This document shows, piece by piece, positions 1-27,243 of a stretch of DNA of 27,243 nucleotides. The notes below the pieces were generated by a model. That model was not told the DNA's origin and ran no database searches. It worked only from the letters and a program-made list of their open reading frames with translations. Source of the stretch: Priapulus caudatus (Eukaryota; Priapulida; Priapulimorpha; Priapulimorphida; Priapulidae); NCBI RefSeq assembly GCF_000485595.1, contig NW_014577554.1, forward strand, positions 91,503-118,745. The letters run 5' to 3'. Numbering within the stretch: position 1 is the stretch's first letter; each line of letters begins with the position of its first letter. The position numbers were made by a program, and so were the translations under genes.

Positions 1-40
1 GCACACACGCACGCACACACGCACGCACGCGCGCGCGCGC
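1..40. repeat. CACG/CG alternating repeat
   Basis: Alternating purine-pyrimidine simple repeat (CA, CG) at the window edge; it could extend outside. Confidence 0.9.
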
Positions 41-890
41 CAGTAATATACAGATAAAACAATACGGATGCAGATCCCAGATATATATTCATATATGTTT
101 TTTTCTTACTATATACAACTGACTGTGTGCTCTTCACTACGAAGATCGCCTCTCTAAAAGAGGGTGTGCCTATGCTGATGTATCTATTACATAGAATGGC
201 GGGGAAACCAAATTATACATTCTATACATTCTAAAAGGTTTCTCGAAGGGGTAACAAAAATTTTGATAAACTCAAGTCTGTTGTATTAGAGTGCAGGTAA
301 TGAATAAATAAACAAAAAAACAAAACAACCAAACAATAAATAAATGAATAATTTAAAATAACTGTATAATTTATAATAAATTAAGTTAACAAATGACATG
401 GGGATGCTGGAGAGTAACCCCAACCATTCCACCCCATCCTACATCGATCGCTGTCACAGACAATACGTAGAATTCCTGACCACCGAACTGCTAGCTAAGG
501 TCTACCCTGTGTCTGGTCGCAGACGAGACCGTAACTTTACCGCAGGCGCACCAACATCTTTCGGGCACCAATCGTAAACAGTACCAGCAGGGAAATGCGC
601 CCTCCCCTATTCATGTGAGATGTCGAGAGGTTTAGAGGTGCCCGCAGACCGATCATAGATCGTATTGGAAAACTATAAACCTATCGTTAGGCTTCGCTTA
701 CGACGCCTTCACATCGATATTTACGATATGTGTTCTACGTTTTGTCGACATTATTATTATTTTATTTTATTTTTTTATTGCCGCTTTTAGTTCGATGCTT
801 ATCGCTCTCGATTAAGTTAACATTGAAACTGTGATCAACTACTAACAGCTACATCTAGATGGGATAACAAATAGATAACAAATATTTCGG
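41..890. other. no recognised gene
   Basis: Ordinary AT-rich sequence with a T-rich stretch near 750-780. No convincing open frame, exon or RNA gene was found on either strand. Confidence 0.5.
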
Positions 891-893
891 GGA

Positions 894-981
894 TAGAGAG
901 AGAGTGAGAGAGAGAGAGAGGGCGAAAGAAAGAGATAGCGAGAGAAAGAGAGAGAAGCAGAGAAAAGAGAGAAAGAAAGAA

Positions 982-1016
<35 letters not shown>

Positions 1017-1036
1017 AAGCGAAAGAACGAGATAGC

Positions 1037-1118
<82 letters not shown>

Positions 1119-1180
1119 AAGAAAGAGAGAGAGAGCGAAAGAAAGAGATAGCGAGAGAAAGAAAGAGCGAAAGAAAAAAA

Positions 1181-1260
<80 letters not shown>

Positions 1261-1275
1261 AAGAAATAGAGAGGC
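894..1275. repeat. (GA)n polypurine tract
   Basis: About 380 bp of almost pure purines on the + strand, mostly GA with GAAA and GCGA interruptions. The long open frames across it are only the repeat read as Arg/Glu or Ser/Leu. Confidence 0.95.
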
Positions 1276-1609
1276 AGTATATATACAGATGCTCTTGGTA
1301 TATTACAAAGCCGACATGATATCAATTGGAATGCAAGACTATAAGAGTAGATCATTCGTAAATATTAGCTGCAAACTAAGGCTCTACACCACTGGCTGGA
1401 AATTGAAGGCTCATACATACAAGCGGCTGTGTGATCGTAAAGGAACTAGACTATCGCATAGTACGTATACATCGTGCTGCTATATTATTAGCCAAAAATA
1501 AAATTTCTACGCTTACCGATGGCATATATACAATGCGAGCTATCATGTTTCTATATTTCTCTATATATTTATCTATCTATGTATGTATATATATATAACT
1601 ATTTATAAT

Positions 1610-1830
1610 TATACGCGTGTGTACGCGCGCGGGGTGGTTGTGTACAACTGCGTAAATGCTTATGTTAAGTGGGCGTGCGCGCGCGAGGGTGTGTGCGCGT
1701 GCGTGCGGGCGCGCGCGAACGTGTATGTGCCGTTTAAGCGCGCGTGTCCGTGTACATGTCTGTGCGCATGCGTGCGCCGATGCGTGTGCGTCTGCGCGCG
1801 CGTGCGTGTTCATGCGTCAGTGCGTTACAC
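1610..1830. repeat. GT/GC alternating tract
   Basis: About 220 bp of alternating pyrimidine-purine sequence (GTGT, GCGC, TGCG), the type of DNA prone to left-handed structure. It is degenerate rather than a clean microsatellite. Confidence 0.8.
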
Positions 1831-1859
1831 ACGTAAGGTGCTAATAATAATAAAACTTT

Positions 1860-3261
1860 AAAAAGTGCATCAATAAATTACAGCCTCGAAAACGCTGACG
1901 TGATTCTTCCTGTTCGACTCACGGGCCTCTCCCGGCAGGCACAGACGACGGGGCCCAGGTACCCTGATACCACCCACGAGTAACCTCCCCCCTCGGACTT
2001 CACGTACAAACTCGCACGTGTGCTGCCGCACCCCCACGCGGGACCCTCTACCACGAAAAGACTGCGATAGTACAAGGAAGGCAGGCTGTTGTCAGAAACA
2101 TCGTAAATTTACAACTATTTATAACGTCTAGACTGATGATATTTCTGATAACGGTTCCGCCTCCCCAGCAGTACACATGTACTATTACAGGACGCTCCGT
2201 CTATCGGCCGTCGTATATATATATATGCGGAAGCGGCGTGCGTGGGCAGAAACACATCTGATCGTGATGCAGAACTTAACGCGCTCTCGTTCCGCGTCGT
2301 CTGCCGGCGTGACGTCACTGATGCGCACCCACGCAACCGGGCACAGCGCTATCTGGTGACAGCAGCGAGCGGACGCGTGCGAGAATTGGTGGTTACTCAT
2401 TTATCCTCCCCCCGTTACCCATTATCCAGATGAGAGACCAGATACCAGAGAAGCGTCGCCTGAGAGGTGTTGATTCTGCACGCTAAGCGCTCTGCATGAC
2501 TCTGCCATATCTTCGACCCATCATATATCACAGATCACAGTATAATTATAGTGGTCATCACACACGCACGCACGTCACCCGATACGATCCGCGGGTGGCG
2601 CCATCTATCGGGATCTAACGATCGCCGGTTCCTTCTTTCACACCCCCGACTCCTCATTTCTCCTCTCGTCCGGTCATGCTACATGCACCATCCACAACCA
2701 TGCATCAGAAATCGTTTCTCTATATATTATACACATATGTATATATAGTACATGAATATACACTCGTCTTTGTACTGCTATTTACTACTATAGTCTACTC
2801 TGCCTACCTCCTGATTATATAAGTATTTAGTCATATCATTGATCTCACGCTGAAAGCAAATCATAATGGGGGTGCGATATATTTGGCTTTTAACTTTTGT
2901 ACTTATTTTGCGTTATTTTGGCACTGCAATCTTATTATTAGTAGTAGTAATAGTATTCGTCGTCCAGCGCTGCCGCTGCGACATTTTAGTTTTCCAATTC
3001 GTCACATTCGCGGACTCTCTTTCTATTGTAATGACCACGTTTAAAGTTTACACGCTTTTTCATCAGAAAAGGCAGGACAGGCGTGCCAACGTTTTATGAC
3101 CTCGTGTACGTCACAGGTCAAGGTCATGCCGCCATCTTGCTGTAGGTGACACAGGCCCCCCCACACCCTTTCCCCCCGCCACACCCTTTTCCCCCGATAT
3201 TCCCCACATCCATGAGGATGTTTCATTGACCGATAAATGCTAATATCTTTTTATACGTGCA
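1860..3261. other. no recognised gene
   Basis: Mixed unique sequence. The short open frames here show no family pattern and no splice-linked continuation. It may be intergenic or distal 3' UTR. Confidence 0.45.
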
Positions 3262-3969
3262 TTTATTGCGTAATTTGATTGCAGTTGTAGTAGCTTCTAT
3301 TTGTGCTGCGCGAGCCTACCTATACGTCATTCGTTATTTGATTACCACTAGCAGACGTGTTTCGTGAGAGCCATCCCGCCATTTTGTTATGCCGCGAACT
3401 AAACACCTATACGCAAACGAAACACTAAAATATGAATAACGAAGCGTGCTAGCTACAGCTTCTTAACATGCAACTAACCTATAGCAAGAAATTGTGTCTA
3501 GATATATTTATATATGTCGACGATATAGGTGAGTGTATTACATGGTCCTCCGTGTCACATGCATGATGCGTGGGTGCATCCCACTGTGTCCTGCACACCC
3601 CCATGATACGTGTGTGCAATCTATGGTTCCCCCACACACAGCTATGGTCCCCCTGATACGTGCATGTACTCCACGGTTCAGCACGTAATGATACCTGGGA
3701 ATGTATTTCATGACAACCCTCACATCCACATGATACGCGATTCCAGGGTTTAACAGACCCCCTTCCGAGTTTCATTCTTTTCTCCCCCGAATAGCTATTT
3801 TAAAATATTATATATATACTATAGATAACGTTGAAATAACTTTGGTTACTAGCGAAAAAATGCTCCGACATTCCTACAGCACGCGAAACAGTAACAACGC
3901 CATTTTTGCTCCCCGGGGGCAACATTGCGATGAGAGGCTGAGGGCTGCATCGTTGCCATGGCAACGGTC
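3262..3969 (-). other. probable 3' untranslated region
   Basis: This is the sequence downstream of the stop codon on the minus strand. The first canonical AATAAA on that strand that I could find is at 3267-3262, which would give a 3' UTR of about 0.7 kb. Nothing else marks the end of the transcript, so the limit is a guess. Confidence 0.3.
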
Positions 3970-20664
<16,695 letters not shown>

Positions 20665-20749
20665 CTTAAACACAGGCGGCAGCGTTATAGCGCGCCACAC
20701 AGCACGCAGCGACGGCCCATCACGGCGGGCGTAGCGTCGTATGCATATT

Positions 20750-21030
20750 GCATACCCCCTCCCCCTTATGGTAAACCTTCCCCCTTTCTCTATATTGCGC
20801 ATGGGAATATGGAAGTACCGTGGTATGCATCCCGCCTTATGGTAAACCTTCCCCCTTTCTCTATATTGCGCATGGGAATATGGAAGTGCCGTGGTATGCA
20901 TCCCGCCTCATGGTAAACCTTCCCCCTCTTTTTATATTGCGCATGGGAATATGGAATTACCGTGGTATGAATCCCCCCTTATCGTAAACCTTTCCCCTCT
21001 ATTTATCTATATTGCGCGTTGGGATTTGTC
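20750..21030. repeat. 71-bp minisatellite
   Basis: Four units with TGGTAAACCTTCCCC at 20769, 20840, 20911 and 20982 (period 71), each also holding TATATTGCGCATGGGAATAT. The last unit is diverged. It lies 5' of w1. Confidence 0.93.
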
Positions 21031-21091
21031 TTGCAGGGCGTGGAGGGGCATGGAGGGTTAACCGTTATCGCCTATGCGCAATCTAGAGGAA

Positions 21092-21398
21092 AGGGGGTGT
21101 ATACCGTGAGGGAGGAAGGGTGTATACGATGAGGGGGATGTATACGATGAGGGGGGATGTATACGATGAGGGGGGATGTATACGATGAGGGGAGTGGTGT
21201 ATACGATGAAGGGGGGGGGTGTATATGATGAGGGGGAATGTATATAATGAGGGGGGATGTATATGATGAGGGGGGATGTATACGATGAGAGGAAATGTAT
21301 ACAATGAGGGGGGGGTGTATATATGATGAGGGGGGATGTATACGATGAGGGGGGTGGTGTATACGATGAGGGGGGTGGTATATACGATGCTATATGGC
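21092..21398. repeat. 18-20-bp minisatellite GTATACGATGAGGGGGGAT
   Basis: About sixteen units varying in the length of the G run and in TATACGA/TATATGA. On the minus strand it would read Tyr-Thr-Pro-Pro repeats, which explains the 131-codon frame there. Confidence 0.95.
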
Positions 21399-21511
21399 CG
21401 CCATGTTTCACGCGTGACGAGATCGCCTCGGCTCTGTAGCACGCGGCATTCAATACACAAGGGCGTGGCCGCGTGTAGAATAAAGATACACCTGGTATGT
21501 GTACAATCTAT

Positions 21512-21550
21512 ATCAGAAGTAGATAATAGGGCCTATTATCTACTTCTGAT
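21512..21550. repeat. perfect 19-bp palindrome
   Basis: ATCAGAAGTAGATAATAGG is followed after one base by its exact reverse complement. Confidence 0.9.
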
Positions 21551-21852
21551 CTAGATAGACCCGTCCGGTGCATTTCTGTTAATTTGCTCGCAAGAATCTC
21601 ACCTCGTCTATTTAAAAGGACTACGCCAAGAAACCCGTGAACACTAATAAGCGTTTAATGCGCGCTTGTTGGAGATCAGTCTGCGGTGACCACCGTGGGT
21701 TGTCATATAACCAGCACGACGTCATTTTTAGGCACACGCAGGATTTACCATATACGCATGTCGAATAATATATACGAATACTAGGTGTATCACTTTCGAC
21801 GTAAAAGAAGACACGTTTGCGCGAAGCGTAGTGACGTAACCGAACTGAAAAC

Positions 21853-21900
21853 TGTCGATTGTCGTCTGTCGATTGTCGTCTGTCGATTGTCGTCTGCCGA
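21853..21900. repeat. 14-bp tandem repeat
   Basis: Three units of TGTCGATTGTCGTC and a degenerate fourth. Confidence 0.88.
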
Positions 21901-22054
21901 GCGACAACATGGCGGCTCGTGGAACGTATCGCGTGTATACGATCTCACTCTAGTGTGTATGTGTGTATAAGGTCACGCTTCTAGTGTAAGGGATGGACTG
22001 CGTGCGTGTCTGTCGGTGCTCCCCTGGCACCGTGATTCACGTCACAGAGACTGC

Positions 22055-22123
22055 GCACGCGCGCACGCACGCACGCACGTACGGACGGACGTATGCATGC
22101 ACGCAGACGCACGCACGCACGAA

Positions 22124-22163
<40 letters not shown>

Positions 22164-22250
22164 CATACACACACACGAGCGAGCACACACGCACGCACGC
22201 ACGCACACGCACGCACGCACGCACGCTCACACGCACACGCACACACGGCA
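22055..22250. repeat. (CACG)n array
   Basis: CACG repeats with CACA, GAGC and GGAC interruptions; the frames across it are repeat translations. Confidence 0.93.
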
Positions 22251-22269
22251 CGTCCGTCATGCGTGCGAG

Positions 22270-22345
22270 CTTTATCGATATTATCGCTACTATTATATTG
22301 TTATCGATATTATCGCTACTATTATATTGTTATCGATTATATCGA
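22270..22345. repeat. 29-bp direct repeat with ATCGAT words
   Basis: TTATCGATATTATCGCTACT plus ATTATATTG occurs twice, then decays into TTATCGAT repeats. Confidence 0.88.
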
Positions 22346-24059
22346 TTATCGTTGATATTATTGATACTATCGCTGATGTTTCAGTTACGTTACGTGTATA
22401 GTCACTTACTACACACATCACACATCGATATCAAGCTCTTTTGCAACGCATTGATGACCACAACGCGAATCAATCATCTATACACTGACAGGAGGCCCAT
22501 TATCAAAGGCATCGTATAAATACTTATGAACATCATGAATCTAAAATGGCGTCTAAACTTTTGCGCGACACTTCATTACGAAATTGACGACATTTTAAAC
22601 TCGTGACGTTAAATAACTTATGATGTCACTGACAACGGACCTTCCCCCCAGATACAGATGTCAGCGGCAGAAGGCGTTGTCAGAAAGATGTGTTCCCCTT
22701 TCTAACAATAACCAACTGCCTTCACTACTGCTATTCATGATGCAATGACAACAAATAGTTCCAACGATTGCCGTTGGAAGCGCTGGTGCTGTAGCGCGTC
22801 ACGAGGCAAAAATAATAATCCGGTTGTATAATAGCGAAACGGGAAAAACTATATAAATGAACTGGGAGAGGGTGTAGAATTTCACGAGGCAGTGCATTAT
22901 TCGCTATTGGCCCATGATGCGTATTTAAAAAAATCGATACACCTAAGTTTTACCCCAGGTTAAACACAACCGTGTGTTTATATCGTATAATAAAATTAAC
23001 ACATCGACGATAAGCTCTTACAACTGCAAAAAAATGTCGCTAACACAAGAGTCACGTGCGCGTCACGCACTAATAGCAATGCGATTCCACCGCTTAAAAT
23101 TTTTTCTTCGTTCCCGGTAGATGGCGCCAGTAGATGCGTCTAGCAGAGCAATGTAAGCGCGCACACGCACACGACACGAGTTCAATACAAATACGTAATA
23201 CTACCGAATAGATACCCGAGACAGTGAATATCACACGTAAAACAAATACGAGACACATCTAGAATCGTATAAACCCACACAAACGCACACGCAGCATAGT
23301 GCTTGCTGTACATCCTCGCAGCTCATAAGTGCACGTCTAGGTTAGAATTAGAATCAAGATTAATACACGTAAACTGGTTCTAAGTGAGAACACATACAAG
23401 TATGGAGTCGGTGTGCAAAACACGGTGCTAGTCTGCAATGGGGTGACGGAAAGATTGGTACACACACAGACACACAAACAAACACACGCACAAACACAGG
23501 CACATGCTACTACAGGTCACATAGGATTCGGCTCCTAGCTTTTGCACCTCAAACATGACCCCCACGTTACCCCCTCCCCTACAACATTAGATAATTACTT
23601 AAGGCTAAGTGGCATTCTCTATGACATCCGTAAGGGCCATGTAGAGTCGTCAGCTTACGATTCGTGTGTTCCGCAGTAGAAATTACACGGACACACCCTC
23701 ATCGGACGATGTTATGGTGGCTGGCATTATTATCTGGTATTATATTGGTAAGGTGCAAAAGTTAAGACTCGTCTACGTAAATAAATACGACCAAGTATCC
23801 ACGTAACGAGTGACGCGTCCCCTTCCGCATACTTCCGCGAGCACTACGGGTTGTAGATTTCGAACACAACTTCGTAAATTCACCACATCCGCGCCGTACC
23901 ACATTAAATTGGCAGCACCGTCGCTAGTACGTGCGTCGTACTGCGGCGAATTCGCGAACTACCCGCAGCAACATGGTACGCGAAAGATGAGCCAAAAAAT
24001 ACTCCCGTTGCCATGGATACTTGATCCGACTATTCGAGGGTTCGACAAGAGAACAGGCA
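22346..24059. other. no recognised gene or exon
   Basis: About 1.7 kb of unique sequence with no ferlin exon, RNA gene or strong repeat on either strand. If w1 is preceded by a long intron, this is part of it. Confidence 0.5.
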
Positions 24060-25020
24060 GGCGTCACACCAAACTCGACGACCGATGGCGCTCTCGCTCT
24101 TGCTCAATTCACCACTGCCACAAGTAGATTTCCGTTACAATTTGTAATGCTTTTTTACTACAAGTTTTACAGCAGCCACGTTACTCGTATCTTATGTAAT
24201 AAGATTTGGACTTATAAAAGTTGCAAAGTTGACCGTTATTTCATGAAAAATTTGATAAAATAGTGATACGAAATAGTACGCGGATTGTGCGCCCATTTAC
24301 CTTTCAAATCATACGCTGTTTACGAATCTCCATTCGCTGGATTTCCCCGGAGCTCCGCCCACTTTAAAAATAGTGCTAGCATTGTGGCAGTGGTATCCAA
24401 ACTGCATGCAGCGCCCCCTTCGTACACTCAGGATACCACTGCCACAATACTAGCACTATTTTTAAAGTGGGTGGAGCTCCGGGGAAATCCAGCAAATGGC
24501 AATCCAACGGCCGCGAAGTCGCCGCCGAACAAAACATTCGAAATTTCTATGATTTGCATGTTTGTTGGTGGACAAATTTAGATGTTTTAAGCTGAATACG
24601 CAAAAATGCATCAAAGACAATGTTCGAGAATTAGCTATATTGGCAAGCATCCAAAAAATTCATGATAAATATTAAATAAACCCGTGAACTTAGTTTAGTA
24701 AACAGTGTAATGATTTGAAAGTAGTAAATGGGTGCACAATACGCGCACTATTTCGTATCACTATTTTATCAAATTTCTCATAAAATGATGGTCGGATTTT
24801 TAATTTCTTTGCAACTTTTATTAGTACAAATCTTATTACATAGGATACGAGTAACTTGGCCGCTGTAAAACTTGTGGTAAAAAAGCGTTACAAATTGTAA
24901 CCGAAAATCTGCTTGTGGCAGTGGTAGATTGAGCCCATGAGCGAGAGCGCCATCTGTCGTGGAGTTTGAGTGGTATCCTGAGTGTACGAAGGGGCACTGC
25001 ATGCAGTTTGGCGTCACACA
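24060..25020. mobile_element. foldback element with nested inverted repeats
   Basis: The left arm (24060-24313) is the inverted, diverged copy of 24709-25020; both share, for example, TTTGATAAAATAGTGATACG and GATGGCGCTCTCGCTC. Inside lies a second, nearly perfect inverted repeat: 24338-24398 against 24431-24492, with a short spacer. A copy of that spacer (TGAGTGTACGAAGGGG) recurs in the right outer arm at 24980-24995, where the left arm lacks it. The whole could fold into a long hairpin. No transposase is seen. Confidence 0.75.
24338..24492. repeat. inner hairpin of the foldback element
   Basis: Arms of about 61 bp, with few mismatches, flank a spacer of roughly 32 bp that itself contains the palindrome CTGCATGCAG. 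The arms start CTGGATTTCCCCGGAGCTCC and end GTGGCAGTGGTATCC. Confidence 0.85.
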
Positions 25021-25340
25021 CGCGTACGAATGCAGCGAGCGCTGCGCCACCTATAGGTACGTAATGGTAGTTCTAGACAAGAATATCGACGAGTACCGCT
25101 CTTCGTGCGTATGGGGGCGTGCGCAGTGCGTTCCGAAGCTGCTCCTCATTGAACGGTTGCTACGTGGGGTTCACACAAAGGAAAGAGAACGAAGCCTGAT
25201 GATGATCTAGTCAGTGTGTGTTCAAGTCAACAGCTGGCAGGCATCCGCTAGGTGTCACTACCTACGAGTGCTAGACTTCGTACCGTCACCGCACTGTGGG
25301 GAAACTTAATTAATACGAACTTATTAAAATGTATAATTAA
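25021..25340. other. no recognised gene
   Basis: An 83-codon + strand frame starting at 24959 runs from the foldback element into this stretch. It shows no family pattern and I do not accept it as a gene. Confidence 0.4.
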
Positions 25341-25349
25341 AACGAAATT

Positions 25350-25680
25350 ATACGTGGAAACTTGTACCTGTATATATCTGTATGTAGCTGAAGATAATTT
25401 TCTTTTGCTCTCTTTAACATACGTGTAATTTCCTCCTGCGTATATCTTGAAATAATATCCCCTGCATTTAGTTGAAAGTAATCTTCTTGTCTTGTCTATT
25501 TATAATCGTATTTGCCTCCTCTATGTACCTGCAATTATCCCTTGTTTACATAACTAATTCTCTCCTGTATGAAATATTTTTACCTATGTATACTTGTGAA
25601 TAATCGCTTCTATATATTTGTTATTCGCTCCTGTTTATCCCTGTAATTCTTTCTTGTTTATACCTGTAATTTACATATCA
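25350..25680. repeat. very degenerate TATACCTGTAATT repeat
   Basis: Words such as TACCTGTA, TTGTTTA(T/C) and CTCCTGT(A/T)T recur at 35-50 bp spacing in AT-rich sequence. It looks like an old minisatellite next to the left edge of the second w3 segment. Confidence 0.5.
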
Positions 25681-25952
25681 TATTCGGATTACCACACGAC
25701 AGTTATGATAATAACCTGTGGATAGCGTTTCGCAAAATAAATACCTTATACATTGACTAAACACAGCGATCGCCTGCTGATTCGAATCGCTCCCAAACTT
25801 TTAATACAATTTCTAATATACTTATGCAATTATTATATTATATTATCAGGAGTGAATCATAATATTATAAATCTATTATTATTCACTCCTGATATGATTT
25901 CTACGTTCACCACCGTGCAGAACCGTCGCTATAGCAACGCGCGTACCTTTAC

Positions 25953-26121
25953 CGAACATCTTCTTGATCGCCTGTTTGGTCGTCTTCGTCGTCGGTATGT
26001 ACATAAACTTGTGCATCGAGTTGATGACGTGCGTGCCGACGAGAATGTAGCGGCCGAAGCTACGGCAGTCGACGACGCGGATGGTCAGCGGTGGACAGTA
26101 GAGCTCGTTGTCCGGAAGGTC
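25953..26121 (-). CDS. second copy of exon w3 (w3')
   Basis: This exon is identical to w3 (18835-19003) except for one third-position change (CTC instead of CTG for leucine), so its peptide is the same. The acceptor and donor are intact. It lies upstream of w1 in transcription order, where it is out of place, and no copy of w4 follows it before w1; its single spare base would shift the frame of w1. It belongs to a duplicated segment of at least 1.5 kb. It may be a partial gene duplication or an assembly duplicate. Confidence 0.85.
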
Positions 26122-26188
26122 CTGCAATGAGGCAACAGAGGGGGGGGGGGTGAAGAAAAGCAAGAACAAGAAAACACAAAAAGGCAAA

Positions 26189-26424
26189 AGCTGGGTTTAC
26201 ACTGCCGACTTTATGCTGTCAAATTCGCGAGTTGAAGCAATTTCGCAAGCCGGCAACACCGAGTTGGCGAAAATAGATAATGTTCTAATCTCCCAACTAG
26301 TTGCTATCGACCAGTTGTTTGCGCGACTTTTGCGTTTACACTGCCGATGGTCGGTTGTATAGTTGCGAAGTTGGTCCAATTCGCCAATCTGACAAGATAA
26401 AGTCGGTAATGTGCACACAGCTTG
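26189..26424. mobile_element. MITE-like element, copy 2
   Basis: This is the same element as at 19070-19305, inside the second copy of the duplicated segment. Its presence in both copies shows that it inserted before the duplication, or that both are one locus assembled twice. Confidence 0.6.
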
Positions 26425-27243
26425 ACATGCCGGATAATGGCGGTTGTTCAGAGGTCAGATAAGTGTTACATGCTAGATAACTTCGGGTTTTCGAAGGTCG
26501 GATAAGTATTAGGCCTACTTGCCGGACGACACATCTATCCAGGCGTGTGAACTTTGTAGGCCGGGTAGCTTCGGTTGCTCTTAAGCCGGATAAGTATATT
26601 ATATGTGCCGGATAACTTCTGTTGTTCAGAAGCCGGACGAGTCTTACGCGCCGGATAACTTTCATGTGATGGTTTGTGAGCTTTCGGCGCCGGATAGCAG
26701 TTTGATCAAAGTCCGGATAAGTATTATAAATATATGCTGGATAAATTTCGGTTGCTCAAAGATTGGATAAGTCTTAAGGGGGGCTTATGTCGGGCTTGCG
26801 AGCCGACTCGACTGGAAGCAACTGGCTGCAATTCACTGCGACTGCAGTGCTTAAGTCGGTCGACTGCGACGCGACTGCCTGCGACTGGCCGCCACTAGTT
26901 GCTCGGAATAGAACAGTGGGCAACTGGACGCAACTAGTCGCTGCCGATCGCTTCCAGTTGCTCGAAATCCATGCTTACATGCCAGGAGTAAATCTCTCCT
27001 TACATGCCAGGAGAGATTGGATAAGAGTCTTACATGAGGGATGTTGGAAATTAACACCCGCGGGGAATGTTGCGAACTTACGAAGAGGACGACCGCGGGG
27101 GGGGGGAGGGGTATTTGGAACTTACGAGTTACGACATTGATTCCCGCGAGTGATTTTGAGAACTTACGACACTGACGCCCGAGGGGGATGTTGGGAACTT
27201 ACGACACTGACACCCGAGGGGGATTTTGGGAACTTACGACACT

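Larger units (their letters stand above)
25748..27243. repeat. segmental duplication, copy 2 (runs off window)
   Basis: This is the second copy of 18630-20085. The main difference is a run just past w3' (about 26133-26188), where poly-G and A-rich sequence replace the other copy's. At its right end it holds additional units of the w2-donor minisatellite and has not reached a w2 copy when the window ends. Confidence 0.93.

Noticed and set aside
855-1355. 166-codon Ser/Leu open frame
   Set aside because: It is a translation of the GA polypurine tract.
20750-21398. Possible CRISPR-like array (regular 71-bp and 19-bp repeats)
   Set aside because: The units are contiguous tandem repeats without unique spacers, and the DNA is animal, with spliced genes.
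21058-21460. Tyr-Thr-Pro-Pro repeat protein on the minus strand
   Set aside because: It is a translation of the G-rich minisatellite; it has no signal peptide, exon structure or support outside the repeat.
24285-24581. 98-codon + strand open frame
   Set aside because: It crosses the inner hairpin of the foldback element; the second half is the inverted repeat of the first, so it is not a natural protein.

Overview
This window is metazoan nuclear DNA. It carries about twenty exons of one gene on the minus strand, separated by introns of roughly 0.2-2.5 kb that are packed with microsatellites, minisatellites and small inverted-repeat elements. The exons were read by eye, by joining open segments flanked by AG acceptors and GT donors whose reading phases agree. 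In transcription order they are called w1 (20536-20664) to w20 (3970-4059). The encoded protein is the C-terminal part of a ferlin and matches the otoferlin branch best (recognised from memory; no search was run). It contains a C2-like segment, the ferlin WWSKYFAS motif, a charged linker, C2E, C2F, and a single C-terminal membrane anchor ending ...VKKIMGA-stop. The organism is probably a marine-type invertebrate: the protein is otoferlin-like but diverged from vertebrates, and CACG, CA and GA repeats are abundant. The phylum cannot be fixed from this window.

Layout by + coordinate. 1-3969 has no recognised gene and holds a 380-bp GA tract, an alternating GT/GC tract and the probable 3' UTR. 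3970-11244 holds w20 to w9 (anchor, C2F, C2E), with every splice junction in phase. 11245-13500 holds CTTA, CT and CA-rich low-complexity DNA and a frame-broken exon candidate (w8). 13506-15225 holds w7, w6 and w5 (linker and WWSKYFAS). 15226-17702 is intron. 17703-20664 holds w4 to w1. 20665-27243 is intron-like or upstream sequence with minisatellites, a foldback element and a second copy (25748-27243) of the 18630-20085 segment, including an exon identical in protein to w3.

The least expected signal is that several introns contain extra, decayed copies of their own splice junctions, sitting in or next to tandem repeats: the acceptor of w16 (three copies), the donors of w5, w6 and w2 (three or more each), and the acceptor side of w4. 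This suggests that introns here grew by tandem duplication of exon-intron borders. The duplicated w3 segment and the broken w8 could instead be assembly faults, and both should be tested against reads.
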